Source of the DNA: Adiantum capillus-veneris
Taxonomy: Eukaryota; Streptophyta; Polypodiopsida; Polypodiales; Pteridaceae
NCBI GenBank assembly: GCA_014529385.2
Contig: CM043971.1
Coordinates: 33,065,209 to 33,129,208 of the forward strand
Direction: 5' to 3'
DNA: 64,000 nucleotides
Under the pieces are notes generated by a model. It had not been told where the DNA came from, did no database searches, and saw only the letters and a list, made by a program, of their open reading frames with translations. Below, in pieces: positions 1 through 10,817 of the stretch (positions are counted from its first letter, which is position 1; each line of letters begins with the position of its first letter). Position numbers and translations under genes: made by a program.

Positions 1-866
1 ATTTGGCATACTAAGTGTGGTATGGTTGATTCCGTATGGGATTTGGTTTTGTTTAGCCAATTTGGTAACCTTAAAACTACCAATGGAATTTTTTGTTCTA
101 AAGATGTTGATTCAGAGACTATTATGGCTTATGGTACTTGAAAAGGCTATACAAATTTGAGCTTGACAAATCTGGCAAAATAATTTGAAATTGATCTATG
201 GGATAATATGGGGGTTAAGACACTTGGATCAGAAGGGGTGGTGGTCTTCTGATTAGAATCTTATGTATATTATTATCTATTTAAGGTCTAAAAAAATGGG
301 GCTATATAGAAACCATACCTATAAGTACTTCCATAAATATTTGGGATGATAATTTTTTTTCCAAAACAATAAAGAACTAGAATACATAAACACTTTGGAC
401 AATATTTTTTATTTGAAAAAGTTGTAAACTGGACATGGATAACAATTGATATTGTCCATTGGCACCTATAAAACACATCCAAGGCTAACGTATATGTTGT
501 CTTGTTTAGATGGATGTAGGTGAGGACTCTATCCTTTCTTGGAAATTTTTTGGCTTGAAGCAAATGACTGTCCTTGACATCATTGGCTCTTACTAGTGCT
601 TGGGATATACTTTTTAGATAAGCTATTGTATTTTTACACTAGAATGAGATCTCATACTTAATGGATTCAAAAAGATATTCATAATTCAAAGATTCCTCAA
701 GAAAAATGAGATTAAAAGGTATTCATAATGGCTTCAAAAAATCAAAGGTTATACATAATTCAAAGATTCCCTCAAGAAAAACAAAAACGATACACTAGTC
801 TATAGTGCGTGGCAACGAACAATGATGAAGCGCGTAGAAGTATTAATTGGGCAGGATGAATACAAC

Positions 867-914
<48 letters not shown>

Positions 915-1709
915 GACACTTTAAAGAGAAGAAAACGCTAAAGAGAAAATAAAAGAGAAGATAAACACCTCTTTATATGGACACAAAAGATCTTTAACTT
1001 TTGACTTCACATGTCTTTTGACTTTCCACCTTCTATGTCTTTTCATTTTCTAAACTCGCCCTTCACTTATGCACTTAATATGTTTTGAAAGAATTTTTAT
1101 TTTTCTGAGATTGGAGAGACCTAATAGCCATGTACATAAATAGTTATAAGACTGAGTTGTTTTTGTACTAATCATTGTCACTTGTTTAAAGCCAATCATC
1201 TTTTGAGCTTAAAAGTTCATTTATGTCTTATTATGTAAGTCAAATTGCTACACACATGTTCTATACATAAGGTTTTTCAAACTCTTTGGGAAAACCAAGA
1301 CGTTAGCTTTGGAAACTAGCTTGAATCATAGTTCTAAGTTGGATCCACTGTTTATAGTTCCTTTTATGGTTGGCTGGTGTTAGGTGGTCCCTCTTTGGCT
1401 ATAGTTTTGGATACCTGCTCACGGCTATCATAGTCTCTGACTTTGCCGGCGTAAGGGTTGTAGGTCCAACCTACAGTACTTTTATTAACTTTCAAGATCA
1501 CAAACATTATAAACAGATTGCTCGCATGAGAGTCATTTACAACTCGGAGAAGCATACAAGAATTTTAGAATAAAATTATGTTTTACCTAAAGGACCATTC
1601 TCCAGAAAAAGCCTTGGTTGTTAGGACTAGACCTGTTTTTGCTCGACGTGCCAAAAGCATTGTTACTTCTTACTCTAAGTAATCCCTTGCTTACTAACAA
1701 TTTTTTCTA
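1..1709. other. AT-rich intergenic DNA, no gene recognised
   Basis: Short ORFs on both strands here (for example 288-563 minus and the overlapping pair around 1364-1573) have no recognisable domain, lie in AT-rich sequence, and overlap one another on opposite strands. The only structured feature is a GA microsatellite near 870. I see no convincing gene, RNA gene or intact mobile element. Confidence 0.6.
870..914. repeat. (GA)n microsatellite
   Basis: About 45 bp of nearly perfect AG/GA dinucleotides with one GG interruption near its right end. It is one of at least six long GA/CT tracts in the window. Confidence 0.95.
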
Positions 1710-2121
1710 TTGCAGAACCTTGCTCTTTCACAAGGCCTAGAATTAGCCTTTGAACCCCTCTCTGTGGCAACCTCCCTTGTCCTCAGATGTATTTGTAGTA
1801 TGGAGGCTTCTCAATTGATCTATGATTCGTCCTTGGCCATGTATAAAAAGCTATCTCACACATGCTATCTTTCAATGATTGGGTCAAGATTTTGGCTACC
1901 TTGGACAAAGACTCCAAATATGGGGTTGCTATGATTTCCCATTACATAGACCAACTACCTATAGTTTCTTTGCAATACCAACAAGAGCTTGCCATGTTCT
2001 CTTCTTTTGGAGCTAAGCTATCTAACTTTCTCAAAAAATTATGTGGCCTCAATCCATCTTTTATCAGTACCCCTGCTACTCCAATTATCCCTCAAATAGG
2101 TGGCATCTTTTGCAGAGATAG

Positions 2122-2244
2122 TGTAAGGACATGGGTCCTATGGGCAAGGCCACCGGCACGGCCGGACAGTGTGTACGCTAGGGGGAGGCTATAAGATAGT
2201 ACGGTTGGGTGGAGACTAGCACACGCATTACCACCGCCCTTTCA
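2122..2244 (+). repeat. 5' LTR (123 bp)
   Basis: Starts TGTAAGGACATGGGTCC and ends CCGCCCTTTCA. It aligns end to end with 5193-5315 with scattered substitutions. The last ~44 bp belong to the tandem duplication that follows. Confidence 0.9.
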
Positions 2245-2384
2245 CTATTATCCGAGCTATTTTTGGAGAAGAGAAAAAGCGGGTTGCATGTGCACGGTTG
2301 GGTGGAGACTAGCACACGCATTACCACCGCTCTTTCACTGGTATCTGAGCTATTTTTGGAGAAGAGGAAAAGCGGGTTGCATGT
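2201..2384 (+). repeat. 93-bp tandem duplication spanning LTR end and primer-binding site
   Basis: Two direct copies (2201-2293 and 2294-~2384) each contain the LTR 3' end (from ACGGTTGGGTGGAG to CTTTCA), a primer-binding-like site and the start of the leader (to GGGTTGCATG). The second copy has the better tRNA-Met-like site, TGGTATCTGAGC at 2339-2350. The first has TATTATCCGAGC at 2246-2257. The 3' LTR is not duplicated in this way. Confidence 0.9.
2339..2350 (+). other. Primer-binding site, tRNA-iMet type
   Basis: TGGTATCTGAGC differs at one position from the plant initiator tRNA-Met site TGGTATCAGAGC. It follows the second copy of the LTR terminus (CTTTCA) by two bases. The equivalent site after the true 5' LTR end is degenerate. 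Confidence 0.65.
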
Positions 2385-3074
2385 AGATGCGACGTGCTGC
2401 TTCTCTCCCACGATCCGCACAGAGCGACGTCTTCGCTCTGCAACAAAAGAAGACAAGCACGCTTTTTTGTGCGTAGCGCGTGGACAGATGCAACAACCAA
2501 TCGCGGCCGCCCCATCTACGCCCTCCACAACGGACAACCAAGGCAAACTTGACCGGCAACTCTACGACACCGAGGTTCCAAAAGCTTCCGTTGGCTACAC
2601 ATGTAGGAAGACCCACTTAACCTTTGCATGAAGGAGGGTTGAACCCACCCCTTGAGGGGAAGAAGCCAACACTTTACCATCAAGCTATTGACCCTTGTTG
2701 TGTATAACTAGGAAAGATAGCATATTTGTGTTGAAAGGAAAACTAGAAGGAAAGGGAAAGCTTCAAACTTCAAGGAAGTAGCTTCACCCTTCCTTTTCAC
2801 TTCTTGGAGGAGGGCAAGTTTTCCTCCAAAAATTCTTTTTTCCTCAAGGAGGTAGCTTCAAAGTGAACAAAAGCCTTCACAAAAACGATGGGGTTTTGTG
2901 AAGAATCAACAAAGGTGTTCTTACAACGAACGACACGTGAAGTGCTCCAATTCCCGCAAGGCGAGGTTCGCATGCAACGCAAATCGCGGAGCATACAAAA
3001 CACAAAGACTTCAATTTCACAAGGTACAAGTTGACGTTTTTTTCTCTCTCTCTTTGCATTAGTGTGTGTTTACC

Positions 3075-3849
3075 ATGGCCAGTGAGGATATCCCACCTAC
3101 ACACACGTTTGATTTTGAGCACGTAGATCAAAATTAGGGCTCCACTAGTGCGGCTGACACTAATATGCATGATGATGATGATCTAAGAGATCATGGCTTT
3201 GTAGATATGGCTACTTTCAAGACTTTGAAACATCATCAAAGCGTACTTGAAATCGACCTCTCTGCAGTCAATGCAAATGTTACCAATCTTACGGAGTTAC
3301 TTGTGAAATTTATGAATTCACATATGACTCAAGGAGCCACAAGTGGCACGGTTCAAGGGAACCAAGCTCGCACGACTCAAGGAGTCCAAGAGACAAGTGT
3401 TGTAGACAATACATTACTTAATAATATCACCATTCCTGAGTTTCACAGGGAAGAGCGTGATCGTACGGGGTTTTAATAGGGGTCTTGACAAAGACTATCG
3501 TCTTCATGTCAAGACCCAACATCCAAAAACTTTGGAAGAAGCCATCAGTAGTGCCCAAAGATATGATGGTGACCAAGAGAGGAAAGGAAATATTCCCTAC
3601 ACTAAGAATAATTTTGCTAAGAGCAATGTGGCTAAGAGCCAATGGCGAGGTAGATCTCCCACACGTTCCAAGAGGAATAAGAGACGATCTACCTCTCCAC
3701 GCCCACAAGAGGCTAAGAAGCCTAAGCACTCACGAGATACTCCACATGGGTCTTTCAGCACTACCGATTTTGAGCGTGCAAAGAAACACAATTTGTGTTT
3801 TAGATGTCTTTCGGACCAACATAACAAAAAAGATTGTCCTCTTTTGTAA
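3075..3849 (+). pseudogene. Ty3 gag remnant with CCHC zinc knuckle
   Basis: Gag packages retroelement RNA. The likely start is the ATG at 3075 (MASEDIPPTH). A TAG at about 3134 and an end at 3476 interrupt the N-terminal part. A second frame from 3457 carries the typical capsid C-terminal motif DPKTLEEAI-like (TLEEAISSAQRYDG). A basic Ser/Arg/Lys-rich stretch follows, then the nucleocapsid knuckle CFRCLSDQHNKKDC, a perfect CX2CX4HX4C. Most of the capsid domain is deleted between the two parts. Zinc-knuckle identity is clear; the exact start is less so. The gene is broken by stop, frameshift and deletion. Confidence 0.8.
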
Positions 3850-3930
3850 GGCAAAGAAAAGGCCATGCACACGGTGCAACGCCTCACATTAGATTCATCT
3901 CCTTAATATTGTGTTGTAGAGGTTCTTCAT

Positions 3931-5190
3931 ATGGATGAAAAGCACAAGTGTTGTGTGCCTGCTTTAATGTGGCAGCCCACCTTTGGCCATCATGATGTTC
4001 AAGAGTACGTACTAAATTGCCAACAGTGCCAAGTTAATAAGGAAGAGCGCCTCAAGATAGGTTTCCTTTTACATCCTTTAGAGATTCCACAAGGTAAGTG
4101 GGAGAGTATCTCTATGGATTTTGTAGTAGGACTACCTACTACAAATCTACAAATCGTGGCCATGATGCCATTTGGGTAATTGTAGACCGTCTCACAAAGA
4201 TGGGTCAATTTATTCCCACTAGGACTACGGTTAAGATACCAGAATTAGCACGGCTATTTGTAGAGCATATATATAAACTCTATGGTCTTCCAGCTACTAT
4301 CATTAGTGACAGAGATTGAAAGTTCAATAATCACTTTTGGAGAGCTGTGTTCCAAAAGTTGGAAACTAAACTTAATCTAAGTACGTCTGATCATCCAGAA
4401 ACGGATGGTTAAGTAGAAAGAGTTAATCAAGTGCTAGAGGATATGCTACGAACGTACGTTAGCAAGAAGCAAACCAATCGGGAAGACTACTTACCTATAT
4501 TGGAATTTGCTTATAATAGTTCAAAGCATGTGACTACATGGTTTAGTCCATTTATGCTTTTGTATGGATTTCAACCTAGATCACCCGTTACGGTGGGGTT
4601 GGCTAAGGAGAAGATACAACAAGCGAAGGATTTTCTCCGAGACCATTTTGACATGCTTCAAGTTGCTCGACAAAATATTAAGCAAGCTCAAGATCGATAT
4701 AAGAAGTACGCAGATGAGCATCATCGTCTTACTACTTTTGAAGAAGGAGACAAGGTTTTCCTCAAAGTTCCGGAGCATTCAGAAAGTCTGAAGCCGGGAA
4801 AAGTTGCTAAACTTTGACCACGCTATTGTGGACCGTTTAACATTCTCAAACGTATAGGTCAAGTGGCCTATAAGTTAGCTCTCCTAGAGCACTCACGAGT
4901 TCATTCTGTTTTTCATGTTAGCCGTTTATGAAAACACTTAGGACAGAATCATAATGTCAATGACACAGGTGTGTTAGTTGACCTTATCGAACCGCCAAGC
5001 ATTCCTCGTGAGCCCGAAAAGATTTTGGATTCTCATGAGCTTCACACCAGACATCATGTCAGACGACAGGTGTTGGTAAAATGGCTAGATAGACCTGAAG
5101 AAGGTTCTACATGGGAGAATGTCTCCGCACTTAAGAAACTTTTTCCTACGTTCGTTTTCAAGGACGAAAATGACTCTCCAAGGGGGGGAT
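3931..5190 (+). pseudogene. Ty3 integrase with C-terminal chromodomain
   Basis: Integrase inserts the cDNA copy into the host genome. Visible are the CX2C half of the N-terminal zinc finger (NCQQCQVN), the core with MDFVVGLP (first Asp), IISDRD (second Asp) and VERVNQ (Glu), the GPF/Y-type region (RYCGPFNILKRIG), and a chromodomain near the end (VLVKWLDRPEEGSTWENVSAL). The chromodomain places it in the chromovirus branch. Stops lie at about 4318, 4412, 4816 and 4929, and there is a frameshift near 4140-4160. The four stops look like C-to-T changes of CGA or CAA codons. The frame ends at the polypurine tract just before the 3' LTR. Confidence 0.88.
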
Positions 5191-5192
5191 AA
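5181..5192 (+). promoter_or_regulatory. Polypurine tract
   Basis: AGGGGGGGATAA directly precedes the 3' LTR, as expected for the plus-strand primer of an LTR retrotransposon. Confidence 0.85.
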
Positions 5193-5315
5193 TGTAAGGA
5201 CATGGATCCTATGGGCAAGTCTAGCGGCACGGCCGGACAATGTGTACGCTAGGGGGAGGCTATAAGATAGCACAGTTGGGTGGAGACTAGCACACGCATT
5301 ACCACCGCCCTTTCA
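5193..5315 (+). repeat. 3' LTR (123 bp)
   Basis: Starts TGTAAGGACATGGATCC, ends CCGCCCTTTCA, and is followed by the target duplication GATAG. Confidence 0.9.
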
Positions 5316-6463
5316 GATAGTGCTGCGCTTGAAGCTGTCAAGGAGTTTCAAAAAAATCTTTGCTCTCTCACTGACTCTAATCTTATAGAAATGGTACCCA
5401 AAGTTTCAAAACTTTTTCCTTTCTTACATGTTAGACAAATTGAAATCGAGTCTTTTGGAGTGGATCATCAGCTCTGGAAGCTTTTTACCTACTAACAAAG
5501 CCTTTCTGGCACCAATTCTTAGTGAGACTTTGGATATATTTGGCTAATCTACATGCCTCCACAATTAAGTATTGCAGACTCATGATTCTGAAAGGAGGAC
5601 AATTCCTTTGACAAAGGGGAACTCATAAAATCCCCCTTCAACCTTAACTTTATTGACCATTCCAAATGCTCTTCTAATGCAGGACTGTCCATTCAAACAA
5701 AAGGGAACATGGAGTTTGCTAAAAGCAATTTAGACTTATACATTGAATCAATTTGGAATGTATTTTGGTCATATGTAAATTATGCCGGCAAGTTTCTTGA
5801 CCCCAAAGCCTCATGCGAATCTAGCATTATATGGTTTGACCATGCTATTTGGTATATCCTCAACCATCTTGACCAACTTTTCCCCGAGAAATTGGTGGAC
5901 TTTCATTTATCCCTTATTTGCTCTTGGTTAGGAGGCCAAGCCAAGCAAAAAGGAGGAAATTAATTTTATTTACCCTAACTACCTCAAGATTGAACCAACT
6001 TATGGTCAAGGTTTTACTACAACGTCTGGCTTCTTGTCTACCTCTGTACAATTCCTTAACTTCATAGTTACACTTCATAACCCCTGTAATGGTGGCTATG
6101 ACTACTGTTCACTTGGAAGAGAGACCTATTGAATATCCCTCCCATAGAATCCATAAAAAAGAACATTAATCGACCTCATAAAGCTGCTCTTAGTACATGC
6201 ATTATCCTCTTATACTTGATCTTATATTCTTCCTCTAACTACCTCCTAACATGGGAAGACATCAAGCTACTTATTCACAAGATTTGTCTTAATGGATTCA
6301 AGAGAGCGACCTAGTAAGCAAAATCACCAAAATTATCTCTCAAAATGACTGTCCTGGCCTACAATTCATCCATGCCAACCTCATCTCTCTAATTAGGTAG
6401 TAGGCTCATACACAATGGGCCTACTACCCTGACCCATTGTGTATGGAGCTTGGGATAGGGCGG

Positions 6464-6464
<1 letters not shown>

Positions 6465-6496
<32 letters not shown>
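6465..6496. repeat. (AC)n microsatellite
   Basis: About 16 AC dinucleotides. Confidence 0.95.
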
Positions 6497-6499
<3 letters not shown>

Positions 6500-6674
6500 G
6501 TGCAAGTACTACTACCTGGTCTTGGTCAAAAGACAAGGAACCTCTCCATCCTTCATGGGATGCTCTCCCTAAATTGGTAGTTTCTCTTTAGATTTAGGCC
6601 TCATAAAAATCCCCTCCTAGGGGGGCGTGAGTCTTTTCTCCTCCTTGGGAAGCAGGCCACGCAATAAGTGCCTT

Positions 6675-6703
6675 CCCCCCCCCCCCCCCCCCCCCCCCCC
6701 CCC
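6675..6703. repeat. (C)n homopolymer
   Basis: About 29 consecutive C. The run length is likely to be uncertain in any assembly. Confidence 0.9.
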
Positions 6704-7867
6704 ACCACTCTCTGCGTAGTGCCTACTACTCCTGCTTCTCTATGTTGCTGCACTCTGCTCTCGCTCACTCCTAACACATAAACAAACAAACATGCACCTC
6801 ACCCCCATTGGATTAAGGCTGGTGGTTGCTACTAGATTGTACTCTCCCTATCATGATAATAGATCGTTTACGATTCGCCTTGAATATGGCTCCTCAGAAC
6901 ATGTACCGAATCAGGTATTTATAACCAAGTGAGGGATAATCTTTACCCCTCACTTAGCCTTGCCTCTTGCGGGTTCAGTGTGCATAAATTAAAAGTGAGC
7001 TTTTGAGGGCCTGAACACTCGCGTACTGTGTTGCAATGGAGATGGTGGAACACAAGGAGGCATCTCAGGTTGGTTATAATTTTCTTTTTCTTCGCATTAC
7101 TCTACGCCACTTCAAAGCATGCTAAGTTGTTGAGATACCTTGGATTTGATAGAAAATGGTGATTACATCCATATGTTTTGGATTAACAGTTTCTTGTAAT
7201 AGAGTATGTTTGCATCGTTTCTCCTCTAATGTAAGTTGCACTACTAATTATTAATTGGCTCTTGCAAACTTGATTACACTGTTAAATTGTTTCACTTACA
7301 GCTTTTGGGTAAAACCATATTACACCTTTGGCTTGGTGGAGCCCTTGCATAAAAAAACGATGTTATGGCTCTTGTTTAAGGTTATTTTTTGACAAACCAA
7401 TATGGCGCTTTAGTCTTCTGGTTTCTGCCGTAGAAACTCCATCCTAGCTCTAGGACTAAGGACAATCAATCTCGAATGCTCTTCCACCTCAACAAACGGG
7501 CTTCATCTCAATAGCTTCCGAGAACGGAATCTACATCAGGAAGGGGGGACATGTTAACCGATAAGTCAAATAGTAGAGTCACTACTAGGCAAATAAGAAA
7601 CTTGGGGACTACCCAACGCTCCCTATCGCTTGGTGTGTATCAATCACAACATTAAGGCCATTTCCCTCTTGAGTCTCCCTCCCCCCCCTCCACAAAACAA
7701 AAACAGGCCATAGTTGCATGTCGACTTCTCTCGCGTGTGATGTTTTTTCTCTGTGAAGGAGAGCAAAAGAAAAATACCATCCCTCTCCTGCATCACATTG
7801 CCACAATAGATGGGGCAAATAATATCTGTATGTGCCCCCTTAGCTCCTCTAGGCTACACACACAATT

Positions 7868-7869
<2 letters not shown>

Positions 7870-7923
<54 letters not shown>

Positions 7924-7971
7924 CCCCCCCCCCCCCCCCCCCCCCCACACACACTCCACGTGCCATTTTGC

Positions 7972-8061
<90 letters not shown>

Positions 8062-8090
8062 ACACACTCCACGTGCCATTTTGCACCCCT
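7870..8090. repeat. Duplicated compound microsatellite (CT)n(C)n(AC)n
   Basis: Two copies of one unit: a CT tract, a C run, an AC tract, then the unique 20-mer TCCACGTGCCATTTTGCACC. Copy 1 is about 7870-7976 and copy 2 about 7975-8090. The long ORFs that cross it (RERERE or Pro/Ser/Leu strings) are artefacts of the repeat. Confidence 0.9.
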
Positions 8091-8246
8091 TTTTCCACAA
8101 AGCCATGCGTCCCCCAAAAAATATTAAATAGACCTGCTTGTTCAGTCTCACACGTGTAATTTAATCCCTCATAAGTGAAACTCCAACTAGACGTGAGGAT
8201 TTAACACTTTATGTGGCTCTTCAAATTAAAGTCTCTCACTAGAAGC

Positions 8247-8487
8247 TGTTGAAATCAGGGTTGCAAGAAAAACACACAGCTTGGAGAAGATGAAGGAACC
8301 TCAAGGTACACAACAAAGAGTTTATTATTTAGTGTGAAATGAAAAGATAGATACCTGTAGAGTAATGGGCGTATATATAATGCACGGGGGGGGGGGGGGG
8401 GGGGGGGGGATCTTGTAGTGAGGGAATAAATGCCACGACGGTCCTAAGTGTGTTCACACATAGCACTGCCACATGTATATGGTAACA
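8247..8487 (-). repeat. copia 3' LTR (241 bp)
   Basis: Aligns with 12499-12727. It differs mainly by a G-run of about 22 at 8388-8409, where the other LTR has about six G. The purine tract CCAGGGGGGATT (minus strand) directly precedes it. Confidence 0.9.
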
Positions 8488-9338
8488 AATCCCCCCTGGA
8501 GTGATGCAGTGAACAAGAGCTGGCACATATAGGGAAGTACCATGCCCTGAGGGCATGATCAATCCACAAAGGGGAGTAAGCCCAAAGCTTTGCAAAAAGC
8601 TTTGAACTCCTCACGAGACAATGCCTTTGTGAAAAGATCTGCAAGGTTGTCCTGTGTTGGCACATAAGCCAAGCCGATCTCTCATGTTGAGAGCCTCTTC
8701 CTGACATAGTGGTAATGCACCTCAATGTGCTTTGTGTGAGCATGAAAACCTGGTCCTCGCAACTGCCAATGCGATCTAAAGGTTAGTGTAGATGGTGTTG
8801 GCAGTTTCCTATCCAACATCCAAATCAGCTATAAGGTGTCTGAGCCATACACACTCACTCGTAGCTATGAAGACGGCCATGTACTGAGCCTCACAACTAC
8901 AAGTGGTCACACTAGGTTGCTTCTTGCTAAACCATGAGATACATGAACTGCTGAGCATGAAACAAAAACCACTTGTGGACTCTCATGTGTCAAAACAACC
9001 AGCCCAATCAAAGTCCGAAAAAGCGTGTAAATCTAGTGACAATGATCCCCCTTGGGATACAACAAGCTAAGATGTAAAGTGCCACTCAAGTAGCGAAAAA
9101 TCCTCTTGACGCCTGCCAATGCTTAGACCTTGGGCTACTCATGAATTTGTTGACATGTGAGACAACAAACTGAATATCCGGCCTCGTGTTGCATACATAA
9201 ATAAGGCAGCCAATAGCAGCTTTGTAAAGAGCGACATCAGCAGGATCACAACATCATGAAGACTTAATTTCAGACCTATTTCCATGGGAGTGGCAATAGG
9301 TCTGCAATCCTCAAGTCCAAACTTACATAGCAATGTCT
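8488..9338 (-). pseudogene. copia RT C-terminus and RNase H, decayed
   Basis: In minus-strand frames the RNase H motifs EAQYMAVFIATSECVWLRHL and DLDVG can be read at about 8810-8910. Upstream is the segment LEDCRPIATPME near 9280-9330, typical of the copia RT-RNase H linker region. Frameshifts and stops divide it. RNase H degrades the RNA template during cDNA synthesis. The last conserved residues run to the polypurine tract. Confidence 0.75.
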
Positions 9339-10319
9339 CTATGTAACTTGTCTAGCACAAGGCAATACCACCATTACACTACTTAAATTGTATGCCCAAG
9401 TAATGATGCAACAACCCCAATCTTTCATCTTGAAAGTAGCATTCAAATCAGCCTTAAATTCACCAATATGTCTCTCATTTGGTCTAGTGATCAACAAATC
9501 ATCCACATAGAGAAGGACAATGAGAAGTACATCACCCTCATGCTTTACATACAATCTGCTTTCTGTTGGACTGTTACAAAAGCCTCGTTTGACCAAATGA
9601 GTGCCAGCCTTCTCATACCAAGCACGAGGAGATTGCTTCAATGCATACAAAGATTTCTTATGTTTACACACTTTATCTTCCTGCCCTTTAATGACAAAAC
9701 CATGAGGTTGTGTTACATCAACTTCCTCAAATATGTCACCATTCAAGAAAGCAATAACAACGTTTGACTGGTGTACATCCCAACCAAAATGAGCTGCCAA
9801 TGCACATAGAAATGCAAAATAGTTATACGACAAGTGAGTAAAAGTCTCTTCATAATCTATGCCTTTTTGTTGTGCATAACCCTTTTCAACAAGTCGAGCC
9901 TTATAGTGATCGATCTCACCATCCAGCTTGCATTTCAACTTGTAAACTCACTTTGTACCAATGGCCTTTTTTCCAGGAGGCAAACCACATAAAGTCCATG
10001 TATCATTTTCTATAAACGCAATGTATTTTAAATGCATGGCAACCATCCAATTTTTTGAATTTTGTGCTTCATCAAAAGACAGAGGTTCCTCAACATCACA
10101 TAAGCTAGACACAGCCAAAGCATAACAATCTGATGCATGGCAAGAACCTGAACGAGTACGACTAGACAAAGGTGCATCCAATTTACTATCACTCAAAGTA
10201 TGCACTATCCATTTTGGCATACCTCTAGCCTGCCCATTCTCAACCCTTTCCTCATCAAGTACATCATGTACATCTACATCAGTAATAGGCTGATCTGTAA
10301 CATTTTCAAAAACCCCCAT
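9339..10319 (-). pseudogene. copia reverse transcriptase
   Basis: The RT begins with the typical EAQNSKNWMVAM segment (about 10080) and DTWTL (Trp motif), followed by a stop near 9945. It then continues KLDGEIDHYKARLVEKGYAQ, GIDYEETF, VHQSNVVIAFLNGDIFEEV, SLYALKQSPRAWY and the catalytic LLYVDDLLI at about 9490-9510. The YVDD active site is intact, but the frame is broken upstream and near 9360. The order and spacing of motifs match Ty1/copia RTs of plants. Confidence 0.88.
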
Positions 10320-10322
10320 AGG

Positions 10323-10817
10323 CTATACATTTGCCTCATTGGAATTTACATTCGAACTTCCACCACTGAAAAGAGGCATTAAAGTGTCATAAATGTCATG
10401 TGAGCTTACATTATTGTCTCTAGTACATGACAACAAGGGCTGAACAGAAAGATCGCTATGAACAATCTGCAACCTGCATGTGGCCCTAATTGAATCATCC
10501 TTGGGAAACTTCAAATGTTGCAACTTACCCAAAATACAGCCTTCACAAACATTTTTGACAGGTGCTTCAAGATGCGGCAAAGAAGCAACCATATCAGATT
10601 TGTGCAAACGCAGCAAACTAGCAAAATTCAGATGTCCAAAACGTGCATGCCAAGGTTTTGTATCTAAAGTGGCCTTTGAATCCACAACAACATTTGTAAA
10701 ATTCCGCTCACACTTGTCATATAAAGTGAGCTTATACAGCCCACGACATAAAATGCCAGATGCAACAATTTCATCACCAAAATTGAGATCATGTAATGTA
10801 CAATCTGTCATCCACAA
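10323..10817 (-). pseudogene. copia GAG-pre-integrase domain, integrase core deleted
   Basis: Shows the HHCC-type zinc domain: WHARFGHLNFASL and CEGCILGKLQHLKF. It ends just after the first catalytic Asp region (IVHSDLSV). The remainder of the DD35E core is absent. Downstream sequence (10319 leftward) resumes in the linker before the RT. The missing core explains the short total length of the element. Confidence 0.82.

Larger units (their letters stand above)
2122..5315 (+). mobile_element. Ty3/gypsy chromovirus, internally deleted, 123-bp LTRs
   Basis: The ends are defined by direct repeats at 2122-2244 and 5193-5315, both beginning TG and ending CA. A perfect 5-bp target duplication, GATAG, lies at 2117-2121 and 5316-5320. 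Order inside: duplicated LTR/primer-binding junction, gag remnant, nucleocapsid zinc knuckle, integrase with chromodomain, polypurine tract. Protease, reverse transcriptase and RNase H are missing, so 3.2 kb remain. The LTRs differ at several positions, so insertion is not recent. LTRs of 123 bp are very short for a plant chromovirus. The integrase carries several in-frame stops, so the copy is non-autonomous and dead. Confidence 0.9.
1710..5495 (+). pseudogene. Unrecognised coding remnant split by a Ty3 insertion
   Basis: Two open segments, 1862-2121 and 5321-5495, read as one frame if the element at 2122-5315 and one copy of its 5-bp target duplication (GATAG) are ignored. The codons across the junction give CRDSAALEAVKEF. 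A further open segment upstream (1710-1861) is in another frame. The joined protein is rich in Leu, Ser and Phe and matches no family I can name. Another frame change occurs near 5495, where the sequence stays open for about 18 codons. It could be an exon of a real gene, an old transposon ORF or chance; the in-frame junction favours former coding. No promoter or start context is clear. Confidence 0.35.
5496..7868. other. Intergenic, no gene recognised
   Basis: Includes an 84-codon ORF at 5709-5963 without recognisable domains, and AT-rich sequence. Near 7550 a purine-rich run followed by ATGTTAACC resembles a polypurine tract next to an LTR, but I could not find the matching second LTR. Nothing else can be supported apart from the microsatellites listed separately. 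Confidence 0.5.

Noticed and set aside
288-563. 91-codon minus-strand ORF as a gene
   Set aside because: AT-rich, Lys/Ile/Tyr/Phe-biased, no domain, no flanking gene structure.
7540-7570. Polypurine tract and LTR start near 7555
   Set aside because: Only a short purine run followed by TGTTAACC; no second LTR or recognisable pol sequence was found nearby.
7737-8159. Long Pro/Ser/Leu and Arg-Glu ORFs on both strands
   Set aside because: Pure translation of CT, C and AC microsatellites in all frames.
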